Shown: positions 1 through 6,640, counted from the first letter of the stretch. The stretch: 10,033 nt of DNA from CAZAJS01 sp964485635 (GCA_964485635.1 CAZAJS010000041.1:1-10033), one strand, 5' to 3'. The notes: a model not told the origin generated them from the sequence alone. Numbers and translations are program-made.

Positions 1-2
1 AA

Positions 3-728
3 TTAAGCTTGGCAGACATTTTTATTTGGGTTAAATACTTTCCAAGCATCATTGGTTGTCGGCGCATCGCCTTTAACCCACCAGCAAGCAACATATTGTT
101 GACCTTGGTATTTAACGCGTTCATGCAAGCCATCAGAACGCCATTGACCATATGTTTTATCCGCTGACCATTCAGGAACTTGGTCATTACCTTCTGGGTA
201 AGCAGGAATCACATAGTTTTCCATTGGAGGTTTTTCATGCCCGCCGGTTAATGTAATATCTAAATTGTTAATTGTGCCATTGTGGTTGGACAATTTACAT
301 GTTAAACCAGCACCATCAGGTTGACAAACTCCGTTGTAAACAAGTTTTCCAGCATCATTACGAACCGTTTGGTAAGAACCTGTTTTTTTGCCCCCTGAAC
401 CATTTGCGGTCAATTGAACTTTAACATCTTGCCATGCTGGATTCGCCATCATAGGGGTAGCTTGTAATACAAAATAATCACTATCTTGTTTAATAGAAGC
501 AAAAATTTGTGTGCCATTATAATGGATCTCATAAATGGTATCAGAGTTTGCACTATCTAATTGTGTTGCTTTTCCTGAAGGGATGGTTTTTGAAGAACCA
601 CCATTGTCCCAAGAAAATTCTGTTTTTAATGGAGTTTTATTATCAACTTTTAAATTATAATTATAAGCTTGTGCTGAACCTGCAATTAATAAACCTGTTG
701 TGATAAGTGTTAAATATTTTTTGATCAT
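3..728 (-). CDS. Secreted chitin-binding-type protein with C-terminal CBM5/12-like module
   Basis: The 241-residue product is predicted to be exported. It starts with a clear Sec signal peptide (MIKKYL, a hydrophobic stretch to about residue 17, then a likely cut after AQA at 19-21). Residues 22-165 form a region I cannot assign, rich in Asn, Gly and Thr, with Cys135 and Cys144. Residues about 185-232 resemble a carbohydrate-binding module of the CBM5/12 (ChiC-type) family: W187, an aromatic Y193...W196, then the core YVACWWVKGDAP at 212-223 and a final W229. Such modules bind chitin or related glycans through the paired Trp. Cys215 and Cys239 could form a disulfide around it. No glycosidase or LPMO active site is visible, so it is probably a binding protein rather than an enzyme. 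The start is supported by AAGGA upstream and a good promoter. The gene is complete, with its TAA at 3-5, and is transcribed alone. The binding target is inferred. Confidence 0.8.
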   Translation of the reverse strand: MIKKYLTLITTGLLIAGSAQAYNYNLKVDNKTPLKTEFSWDNGGSSKTIPSGKATQLDSANSDTIYEIHYNGTQIFASIKQDSDYFVLQATPMMANPAWQDVKVQLTANGSGGKKTGSYQTVRNDAGKLVYNGVCQPDGAGLTCKLSNHNGTINNLDITLTGGHEKPPMENYVIPAYPEGNDQVPEWSADKTYGQWRSDGLHERVKYQGQQYVACWWVKGDAPTTNDAWKVFNPNKNVCQA

Positions 729-917
729 GTGATTTCCTTAAATAATGTCCTTTACAACAGTGATTGTACATTATCTAACCAGTATGTCAAGGGTTATTCT
801 TCAAAAGTGCGCTTTTTATTCAAAATAATTCATAACTGCTTCGCATCAAAGAGTCTAGACTAAAAGATCATGAATGTTAAAAGAATTATCAGGAATCATT
901 AATCAGATCAAAGGTTT
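729..917. other. Intergenic region between orn and the chitin-binding gene
   Basis: This gap carries the promoter of the leftward gene in its left part. The rest is AT-rich, with only short symmetric elements: a 10-base perfect palindrome AGTCTAGACT at 852-861, and AAAAG/CTTTT flanking a TGCG loop near 805-819. Neither makes a convincing intrinsic terminator for orn on the minus strand. I see no small ORF or RNA gene here. Confidence 0.4.
763..790 (-). promoter_or_regulatory. Sigma70-type promoter of the chitin-binding protein gene
   Basis: On the minus strand a perfect -35 box TTGACA (785-790) lies 16 bases before a -10 box TACAAT (763-768). Transcription would start near 756, leaving a leader of about 27 bases before the ATG at 728, with the AAGGA ribosome site inside it. 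This is the best-matching promoter in the window and suggests constitutive, fairly strong expression. No operator is obvious. Confidence 0.6.
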
Positions 918-1475
918 TTAAATGGCCATTAACTGCTGACGGTAGAATTTAAGCTCAGCAATGGACTCACGTATATCATCTAAGGCTAAATGGGTATTTT
1001 GTTTATGAAACCCTTTTAAGGCATCTGGCTTCCAATACTGTCCTAATAATTTTAATGTCGTAACATCTAGCAATCGATAATGCAAATACTGCTCTAAATC
1101 GGGCATGTACTTAGCTAAAAAACGTCGATCTTGCCATACTGAATTACCACATAATGGCGAACAATTCCCAGGAACATATTGTTGAATAAACTGCAATACC
1201 ATTTTTTCAGCTGTTTGACAGCTAATATCACTATGGGCAACTCTTTGGGTTAAACCTGATTCCCCATGTGTCTTAATACACCAAGCATTCATATTGTCTA
1301 ATACAGAGGTTGGTTGATAAATAGCAATAGGAGATGATTCTGCAATAATGTTAAGCTGGCTGTCTGTGATAATGGCCGCAATTTCAATAATCAAATCGCT
1401 TTCCACATCAAGCCCAGTCATTTCTAAATCGATCCAAACTAAATTATGTTGACTATATTGTTCGTCAACTGGCAT
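918..1475 (-). CDS. orn: Oligoribonuclease (DEDDh 3'-5' exoribonuclease)
   Basis: Orn degrades the 2-5 nucleotide RNA products left by other RNases, including pGpG from cyclic-di-GMP turnover, and is usually essential in gammaproteobacteria. The protein is 185 residues, against 181 in E. coli, and aligns almost end to end. The DEDDh catalytic set is complete: D16 and E18 in WIDLEMTGL, D116 in QDRRFL, H162 in NTHLALDD, and D167. All are offset by four from the E. coli residues. The open frame runs on to 1595 inside efp, but I chose the ATG at 1475 because the family begins a few residues before the IWIDLEMTG block. An ATG at 1496 (192 residues), preceded by GGGGAG very close to it, is an alternative. 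The chosen start lies one base after the efp stop, so translation is probably coupled to efp and the two form one operon. Confidence 0.95.
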   Translation of the reverse strand: MPVDEQYSQHNLVWIDLEMTGLDVESDLIIEIAAIITDSQLNIIAESSPIAIYQPTSVLDNMNAWCIKTHGESGLTQRVAHSDISCQTAEKMVLQFIQQYVPGNCSPLCGNSVWQDRRFLAKYMPDLEQYLHYRLLDVTTLKLLGQYWKPDALKGFHKQNTHLALDDIRESIAELKFYRQQLMAI

Positions 1476-1476
1476 A

Positions 1477-2043
1477 TTATTTGACACGACCTGCATACTC
1501 CCCTGTTCGTGTATCAACCTTAATTTGTTCACCCTCTTGAATAAATAACGGAACATTAATTTTTGCCCCAGTATCAATAATCGCCGGTTTACCACCTGTT
1601 CCAGCTGTATCTCCTTTCACTCCTGGATCAGTTTCCTTGACAGTTGCATGAATAAAGCTTGGTGGTTCAATGGCAATTGGTTGACCATTGAATAAAATAA
1701 CATCACAAGATGCCTGCTCTTTTAGCCATTGCTTTGCTTCTCCAACGGCTTGTTCTGTGGCATTATACATCTCAAAGGTCTCTGGATGCATAAAAACATA
1801 AAACTCCCCATCAAAATAAGAAAAATTTGCTTCAACCTCTTCCACATCAGCTGCATCAATGCTTTCGCCGGATTTAAAAGTCTTTTCAATGACTTTTCCT
1901 GTATATAAATTTTTTAATTTAGTCCGAGAAAAGCCTTGCCCTTTCCCCGGTTTAACAAATTCATTCGATACCATTTCCATTGGTACACCATCAAGCAATA
2001 CTTTTAGACCGGCCTTAAACTCACTTGTATTATATTTTGCCAT
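1477..2043 (-). CDS. efp: Translation elongation factor P
   Basis: EF-P binds between the ribosomal P and E sites and restores peptide-bond formation at polyproline stretches. The 188-residue product matches the full three-domain protein. The N-terminal KOW-like domain has the loop PGKGQ with Lys34, the lysine that EpmA/EpmB beta-lysylate in enterobacteria. The middle OB domain contains YFDGEFYVFM and NGQPI. The C-terminal OB domain has the family signature DPGVKGDTAGTGGKPA (about 139-154) and ends GEYAGRVK. The length equals that of E. coli EF-P. No EpmA or EpmB gene lies in the window, so the modification state is unknown, but Lys34 and the surrounding PGKGQ argue for lysylation rather than rhamnosylation, which uses Arg. 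The start has AGAGGA upstream. It is the first gene of an efp-orn operon. Confidence 0.97.
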   Translation of the reverse strand: MAKYNTSEFKAGLKVLLDGVPMEMVSNEFVKPGKGQGFSRTKLKNLYTGKVIEKTFKSGESIDAADVEEVEANFSYFDGEFYVFMHPETFEMYNATEQAVGEAKQWLKEQASCDVILFNGQPIAIEPPSFIHATVKETDPGVKGDTAGTGGKPAIIDTGAKINVPLFIQEGEQIKVDTRTGEYAGRVK

Positions 2044-2082
2044 AACATCCTCTTATTCGATGCATTTCGTCATTAACAAACA

Positions 2083-2104
2083 ATGATACCACAAATATTG
2101 TCAA
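2083..2104 (-). promoter_or_regulatory. Candidate extended -10 promoter of efp-orn
   Basis: On the minus strand TGGTATCAT (2083-2091) is an extended -10 element of the form TGnTATnnT. A perfect TTGACA lies at 2099-2104, but the gap to the -10 is only 10 bases, so the two cannot serve the same polymerase contact. The extended -10 probably acts with a poor -35. The start would be near 2076, about 33 bases before the efp ATG. Confidence 0.4.
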
Positions 2105-2160
2105 TAGATCGATTAGACTATTGAAATATCAGTGGTCATTGAAAGATTTTAAACAATTGA

Positions 2161-3537
2161 TTAATCGTTGATTAATACCGTTTTCACGTTAGCTAGCTCG
2201 CGTAATGCTTCAATTGAGCATTCACGCCCATAGCCAGACTGTTTAACACCACCAAATGGTAAAGCTGGGTGAGAACCAACACATTTGTTGACAAAACACA
2301 TTCCTGCTTGAATACAATGTTGCGCAATACGATGTGCATAATCAACATCCTGTGAAAAAATACCACTACCTAAGCCAAATGGTGATTGATTAGCCAGCTC
2401 AATGGCATGCTTATCATCTTCAGATTCAATAATTGTTAGTACTGGCCCAAATAATTCTTGGTCAAAAGCATCCATACCTGGTTTGACATCAGTTAAAAGT
2501 GTTGGGGCATAATACACGCCGTCACCTTCTAATTTCTCGCCACCTAGAACAAGCTTAGCACCTTGATCAACACTGTTTTGGACTTGTTTGTCGAGTGTTT
2601 CAAGCAAGTCTTGACGGGCCATTGGCCCCATATCATTAGCCTCATCGGTCGGATCACCAACTTTAACTTGCTTGATTTGCTCAATCACGGCTTTTTCAAA
2701 ATCATCTTTGATTTTATGATCAACAATCAAGCGTTTCGGGCTAATACAAACTTGACCAGCATTCATTAAACGTGTTTGCACGCATGTTTTCGCTGCATAC
2801 TCAATATCGGCATCTTCACGGATAATATACGGATCACTACCACCTAGTTCCATGACTGATTTTTTACAAACTTCACCAGCAGCTTTAGCAACGGCAGAGC
2901 CTGCTCGGTTACTTCCAGTTAATGTCACTGCCGCGACATCATCATGTTTAATAATATAGTCTGATAATGATAAATCAATCACAATGCTTTTCATCACATG
3001 ATAATGTGGCACGGCGTTTGCTACGATTTTTTCAATCATATTAGCACACCCAATGACATTTTCTGCATGCTTGAGAATGAAAGCATTGCCTAGTAGTAAA
3101 TTTGGAATTAATGCTCTGAATACCTGCCAAAATGGAAAATTCCACGGCATAATGACATAAATCACGCCTAACGGGTCAATAACGCGCTCAGCATTCAGTC
3201 CTTCATAGTCAATTTTTTCAGATGCTAACCATTCTGGCGCTTGATTGGCATAAAAGTCACATAAAAAAGCACATTTTTCAACTTCAGCTCGCGACTGGGC
3301 AATTGGTTTACCCATTTCTTGTGTCATAAGTTGTGCATATGTTTCTGTATGGTCACGTAACTGTTTTTCAATGGATCGAACCGCTTGAATACGATGGTCT
3401 AGTCCAGCTAGATGCCATTGATGTTGCCCTGATTTTAACATTTGCAATGTTTGATCAATGGTTTCTTTTGACATTGCTGGATAAGTATCAATCACTTGAC
3501 CCGTAGCTGGATTAATAGTTTGGTATTGGTCTGCCAT
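2161..3537 (-). CDS. Aldehyde dehydrogenase, succinate-semialdehyde dehydrogenase type (YneI/Sad-like)
   Basis: This 458-residue NAD(P)-dependent aldehyde dehydrogenase most resembles E. coli Sad/YneI (462 residues), which oxidises succinate semialdehyde to succinate. Similarity runs along the whole length. The ALDH catalytic residues are all present: N133 in MPWNFP, K156 in ILKHA, the cofactor loop LTGSNRAG at 206-213, general base E230 in ELGGSDPY, nucleophile C264 in NAGQVC, and E361 in ELFGP. The C-terminal PFGGVKQSGYGRE at 427-439 is also typical. The gene follows the ThDP-enzyme gene by 102 minus-strand bases of stop-to-start sequence context (72 bases of true gap) and carries its own strong SD, so the two are probably cotranscribed. 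In that setting the substrate may be the semialdehyde made by the upstream decarboxylase-like enzyme. Another short aldehyde is possible. NAD versus NADP preference cannot be read with confidence. Confidence 0.88.
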   Translation of the reverse strand: MADQYQTINPATGQVIDTYPAMSKETIDQTLQMLKSGQHQWHLAGLDHRIQAVRSIEKQLRDHTETYAQLMTQEMGKPIAQSRAEVEKCAFLCDFYANQAPEWLASEKIDYEGLNAERVIDPLGVIYVIMPWNFPFWQVFRALIPNLLLGNAFILKHAENVIGCANMIEKIVANAVPHYHVMKSIVIDLSLSDYIIKHDDVAAVTLTGSNRAGSAVAKAAGEVCKKSVMELGGSDPYIIREDADIEYAAKTCVQTRLMNAGQVCISPKRLIVDHKIKDDFEKAVIEQIKQVKVGDPTDEANDMGPMARQDLLETLDKQVQNSVDQGAKLVLGGEKLEGDGVYYAPTLLTDVKPGMDAFDQELFGPVLTIIESEDDKHAIELANQSPFGLGSGIFSQDVDYAHRIAQHCIQAGMCFVNKCVGSHPALPFGGVKQSGYGRECSIEALRELANVKTVLIND

Positions 3538-3546
3538 GACAGAAAA

Positions 3547-3553
3547 CCTCCTT
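3547..3553 (-). promoter_or_regulatory. Strong ribosome binding site of the aldehyde dehydrogenase
   Basis: AAGGAGG on the minus strand, nine bases before the ATG at 3537, matches the full anti-SD core and fixes the start. It lies in the 72-base gap after the ThDP-enzyme stop. No convincing promoter or terminator appears in that gap, which supports one transcript with independent, efficient initiation of the second gene. Confidence 0.7.
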
Positions 3554-3609
3554 AAATTTTTGTGAAAAGACCATTGGTATGGCCCGTTAAGATGCTTCGA
3601 ATCAATTAA

Positions 3610-5259
3610 TTATTCATCTACAACTTCTTTTAAATGCTCAAACAGTTTCATATTTTCGCGATAGTCAATCGGAACGAAGTAAACACTTGGTTGATCGCTT
3701 GGGGCACTTGTAAAAGCTTCTTGAAATTGTTCAATGGATTCAATAATACACGATTTAGCCCCAAACCCTTCGGCAATTTTGGGTAAATTTTGATTATGAA
3801 GTGCTGTATGAGACTCTTGATTAAACTCCATTTCTTGCTTCCATTTAATCAAGCCATAGTGATCATCGACCCAAACAATTACCTGTATCGGTAATTTTTC
3901 TGTTGAAGCTGTGGCTAATGCCTGAATACTCATGATAAATCCACCATCACCACATAAAGCAACAGCAGCTTTATCCTGATCTAATGTTTTTGAAGCAATC
4001 GCAGCACTAATACTTCCACCCATTGAACAAAAACCATTACTAATTGAACAAGTTTTTGATTGGTACGTGTGGTATTGACGTGCTACCCACATTTTATGCG
4101 CCCCAACATCTGAAAACAATCGGTCATCATCTTTCATTAAGTTTCGTAAAGCATGTAAAAAAGCTTTTGGTTTAGCAGGAAAATCAGATTCATGGCTATA
4201 GGAATCTTGATCTAAATGGACTTTCTCTTGAATTGATGCAAAAGCAATCTCAGTATGGACGGGTGGTAAACCTGCATAAGCTTGATCTAATTGATTTAAA
4301 ATATGCTTAATCCCGCCAACAAGCTCAACATCAGGAACATAACATGTATCAACTTCAGCTGGAGTATTTGCAATATGAACAATGGTTTTATCGCCATGGC
4401 CATTCCATTTTGCAGGTGGCCATTCAACCATATCATACCCCACACAAATTACAACATCAGCTTGGTCAAAAGCTTCAATCGCAATATCTTTCATCCCCAT
4501 CCCGACAGTATGAAGGCTTTGAGAATAACGATCTGAAATACTGCCTTTGCCCATAAAAGTCGTGGCTGCATATAATTTGGTTTTATCTAGAAATTTTGCT
4601 AAAACCGCATCAACTTCTTCACGAACAGCTCCTTCACCGGCAAGTAATAAAGGACTTTTGGCTTGCTGAAGAATTTCGACAACGCGCTTAATATCTTGCT
4701 GAGGTGCTTCACCTTGATAGTTCACATCAATATGGGGGATCGGTTGAATATTTTGATGCAGGCTCTCATGAGCAACATCTTCAGGCAATTCAATCATCAC
4801 AGCACCAGGTTGTCCTTCTTGAGCAACTTTATAAGCTTTTGCTACAATTTCTGGAATCGATTGAACATCACGTACAGTCGTTGCCCATTTCGTCACGGGC
4901 TCAAATAAACTCACAAGATCCATGTTCTGATGTGATACTTTATGCATTCGTGTTGTGCTTGCTTGACCAACAATCACAATCAATGGCATATTGTCCATAT
5001 TCGCTTGGCCAACACCTGTAATAATATTGCAAGCCCCTGGGCCTAATGTCGACATGCAAATACCTGGCTGACCACTTAAATGGCCTTCCATGGCAGCAGT
5101 AAAAGAAGCAACATGCTCATGACGCGTTGTAATAAATGATAATTCATCAAATTTTTTCAATGAAACCATGAAATCGCCATTTTCTTCACCAGGCACACCA
5201 TAAATACGGTTTGCCCCTTGAGCAATCAGACTTTGGCAAAATAAATCAGATCCTTTCAT
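3610..5259 (-). CDS. Acetolactate-synthase-like ThDP enzyme (possible 2-oxoglutarate decarboxylase)
   Basis: The 549-residue product has the three domains of the acetolactate synthase / pyruvate oxidase ThDP family. The N-terminal pyrimidine-binding domain has GVPGEEN near residue 21 and catalytic Glu48 in TTRHEHVA. A central Rossmann-like domain spans about 180-320. The C-terminal diphosphate-binding domain has CGDGGF at 436-441 and YGLIKWKQ. In place of the usual Asn metal ligand (NN or WND motif), this protein reads WVDD, with Val at 464. The start at 5259 is chosen because AAAGGGAG lies seven bases upstream; an upstream ATG at 5283 would add eight residues but has no SD. There is no ilvN-type regulatory subunit gene alongside, so valine synthesis is unlikely. 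Pairing with a succinate-semialdehyde-type ALDH recalls the cyanobacterial 2-oxoglutarate decarboxylase, long mis-annotated as acetolactate synthase. Substrate is inferred; family membership is firm. Confidence 0.85.
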   Translation of the reverse strand: MKGSDLFCQSLIAQGANRIYGVPGEENGDFMVSLKKFDELSFITTRHEHVASFTAAMEGHLSGQPGICMSTLGPGACNIITGVGQANMDNMPLIVIVGQASTTRMHKVSHQNMDLVSLFEPVTKWATTVRDVQSIPEIVAKAYKVAQEGQPGAVMIELPEDVAHESLHQNIQPIPHIDVNYQGEAPQQDIKRVVEILQQAKSPLLLAGEGAVREEVDAVLAKFLDKTKLYAATTFMGKGSISDRYSQSLHTVGMGMKDIAIEAFDQADVVICVGYDMVEWPPAKWNGHGDKTIVHIANTPAEVDTCYVPDVELVGGIKHILNQLDQAYAGLPPVHTEIAFASIQEKVHLDQDSYSHESDFPAKPKAFLHALRNLMKDDDRLFSDVGAHKMWVARQYHTYQSKTCSISNGFCSMGGSISAAIASKTLDQDKAAVALCGDGGFIMSIQALATASTEKLPIQVIVWVDDHYGLIKWKQEMEFNQESHTALHNQNLPKIAEGFGAKSCIIESIEQFQEAFTSAPSDQPSVYFVPIDYRENMKLFEHLKEVVDE

Positions 5260-5266
5260 AACAAAA

Positions 5267-5274
5267 CTCCCTTT
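5267..5274 (-). promoter_or_regulatory. Ribosome binding site that sets the ThDP-enzyme start
   Basis: AAAGGGAG on the minus strand is placed seven bases before the ATG at 5259. It lies inside the longer reading frame that would begin at 5283, which has no comparable site. With transcription probably starting near 5294, the ATG at 5259 is the better start. Confidence 0.6.
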
Positions 5275-5300
5275 GTTGTGCATTGGCTCTGTGAAGTGAC

Positions 5301-5309
5301 ATTATATCA
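5301..5309 (-). promoter_or_regulatory. Extended -10 promoter of the ThDP enzyme-ALDH operon
   Basis: TGATATAAT on the minus strand is a perfect TATAAT with the TGn extension. No good -35 box is found 16-18 bases upstream, as is common for extended -10 promoters. The start is predicted near 5294, giving a leader of about 35 bases before the ATG at 5259. No operator repeat is evident. Confidence 0.5.
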
Positions 5310-5329
5310 AGCCATCAGACCAATGCGAT

Positions 5330-5359
5330 TTGACATCTATTATTATAGAAGCTTATCGT
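5330..5359 (+). promoter_or_regulatory. Candidate promoter of the Mth938-domain gene
   Basis: A perfect TTGACA (5330-5335) is followed after 18 bases by TATCGT (5354-5359), four of six matches to the -10 consensus. The start would be near 5366, leaving a leader of about 59 bases. A second TATAAT at 5418-5423 overlaps the region just before the ATG at 5425 and sits too close to it to drive that start. Confidence 0.35.
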
Positions 5360-5424
5360 AATAATAACAAATGACCAGCTAGCATCACCCGCATTCATCA
5401 TGATAGAATCAATTTTATATAATT

Positions 5425-5826
5425 ATGGATTCAACAATAAAGGTCATATCATTGGAACTACAACAGGAACACCCAGATAGTAATATTATTATTACCCACT
5501 ATGAAGCTGGAATGATTACTATTAATCATACACAACAATATACGAATAGTTTAATTTTAAGTCACGATGCCATTATTAACGACAATTGGTTACCTGCCGG
5601 AGAACAGACACTGAGTCAAAAGAATATCCAACCATTGTTAGAAGCACTTGGTGATATTTTTATTTTAGGAATGGGACCGAATGTTGCCTCCCCACCTGTG
5701 GCCATTTTGCAATATTTTGCTGAGCATGGTAAACCTTTAGACTTTATGAGCTCTCAGGCAGCTTGTCGGACCTTCAATATTTTAGCAGGTGAAGGTCGAC
5801 CTGTGGTAGCAGCTATTGTTGTTTAA
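5425..5826 (+). CDS. Mth938-like (DUF498/DUF598) domain protein, NDUFAF3 relative
   Basis: This 133-residue soluble protein belongs to the Mth938 / DUF498 family (Pfam PF04430), an alpha/beta fold of about 120 residues. Typical features are an N-terminal hairpin region, the turn DNWLPAG (53-59), the core strand and loop ILGMGPNV (80-87), and the C-terminal signature MSSQAACRTFNIL followed by EGRPVVAAI (108-131). Its human relative NDUFAF3 helps assemble respiratory complex I; the bacterial biochemical role is not established. It stands alone on the plus strand, converging on the squalene/phytoene-synthase-like gene 31 bases away, whose human relative NDUFAF6 is also a complex I assembly factor. 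The ATG at 5425 has no Shine-Dalgarno sequence, only an A/T stretch, and the frame is closed upstream at 5404-5406, so weak initiation is likely. Confidence 0.85.
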   Translation: MDSTIKVISLELQQEHPDSNIIITHYEAGMITINHTQQYTNSLILSHDAIINDNWLPAGEQTLSQKNIQPLLEALGDIFILGMGPNVASPPVAILQYFAEHGKPLDFMSSQAACRTFNILAGEGRPVVAAIVV

Positions 5827-5857
5827 ATTTTGAATTGATCAATCTTTTCGTTTGATA

Positions 5858-6640
5858 TTACCATTTGGGTATTTTTTGAGGACGCATTGAATAACGCAGT
5901 AATGCCGCTGGTGAAAGAACGATGCTTTCACGTCTTGGATCTTGGATTGATTTTAATAATTTTTTAGCTGATTTTAAATAAATCTTATTCAAGCGCCATA
6001 ATGGTTGATATGCCTTATTGAAGCTCATTGACGATTGTTCTGCCTGGCTAACCGCTTGTTGGAACCACGTGATTAACGTGTCTTTAATAACACCCGCCTC
6101 TGAGTGGTTATCAATAAAACAAATACCATGACTTGACTGCTGTGGCCATAATAAGATATGGCGTGCAAGTTCAATGCTCGTATGCCAGCCTAATAAATCC
6201 GATTGTGATGGCTCTTGTCCATTTAAATACCACTGTTTAATTTGGCTAACCCCCCATAAATTAGTCTGACAATGGGTCTGAATTCCTTGGCTGCGACCAG
6301 AGACAACGGTTTCAATAATATAATTTAAATCTTGTATTAACGCCGGATAAATTGCTGATTGAATCACGGAGGTGACAAAACTTGTTTGGATTTGTTGTAC
6401 CATCGGGGTATGGGCTTGGAGCTGATATAATGCATCTAGTTCTTCATACCACCAGTTTAATTTTTGTAATGTCGTGGTTTTATCTTGATAACACTCACTT
6501 GCCTGCGTCCATTGCTGGCTGATTTGATCAAGTGCATACAGTAGCTTTTGAGTTGGGCCCGTTAAATGTCGATACGCATAATACCACGGCGTTCCAATTT
6601 CAGGTAAAGAATGCTGTGGACAATAACTAAACTGTTTCAT
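5858..6640 (-). CDS. Squalene/phytoene-synthase-like protein without catalytic Asp motifs (NDUFAF6-like)
   Basis: The 260-residue, mostly helical protein looks like the squalene/phytoene synthase family. It has an N-terminal WYYAYRHLTGPTQKLLYAL (19-37) in place of the usual aromatic-Arg block, then KLNWWYEELDALYQLQAHTP (60-79), which matches the family pattern wW..EL...Y....hP, and LGWHTSIELARHIL (150-163) where the second motif should be. Both Mg-diphosphate DxxxD motifs are missing: the first helix has only D38 and the second region has none. It therefore probably does not make squalene or phytoene. The family includes non-catalytic members such as NDUFAF6, a complex I assembly factor, and that is the best guess. 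The start codon lies inside the end of ubiG, a 14-base overlap that implies translational coupling. The family call is from pattern reading of a divergent sequence. Confidence 0.65.
   Translation of the reverse strand: MKQFSYCPQHSLPEIGTPWYYAYRHLTGPTQKLLYALDQISQQWTQASECYQDKTTTLQKLNWWYEELDALYQLQAHTPMVQQIQTSFVTSVIQSAIYPALIQDLNYIIETVVSGRSQGIQTHCQTNLWGVSQIKQWYLNGQEPSQSDLLGWHTSIELARHILLWPQQSSHGICFIDNHSEAGVIKDTLITWFQQAVSQAEQSSMSFNKAYQPLWRLNKIYLKSAKKLLKSIQDPRRESIVLSPAALLRYSMRPQKIPKW

Noticed and set aside
509..703. Plus-strand 64-codon frame opposite the chitin-binding gene
   Set aside because: It is a low-complexity Leu/Tyr/Asn translation antisense to the signal-peptide region of a supported gene.
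852..861. Palindrome AGTCTAGACT as an operator or transposon end
   Set aside because: It occurs once, is only 10 bases, is not near a promoter core, and has no matching copy that I can see.
1476..1595. N-terminal extension of the orn reading frame
   Set aside because: The extra 40 residues overlap the conserved EF-P C-terminus in another frame and have no counterpart in the Orn family.
1859..2086. Plus-strand 75-codon frame opposite efp and its promoter
   Set aside because: It is antisense to the highly conserved N-terminus of EF-P and shows no protein-like pattern or ribosome site.
4303..5021. Several plus-strand reading frames of 70-105 codons opposite the ThDP enzyme gene
   Set aside because: They lie wholly antisense to a well-conserved enzyme, have no family resemblance and no ribosome sites, and follow from codon use on the other strand.
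3610..5259. Valine/isoleucine-pathway IlvB assignment for the ThDP enzyme
   Set aside because: No ilvN regulatory subunit, ilvC or ilvD gene is adjacent, and the GVPGEEN-type N-terminus and ALDH partner point to a different subgroup.
5827..5857. Bidirectional terminator between the convergent Mth938 and squalene/phytoene-synthase-like genes
   Set aside because: Only a 10-base palindrome ATTGATCAAT at 5834-5843 is present, with no stable stem and T-run pair in this 31-base gap.
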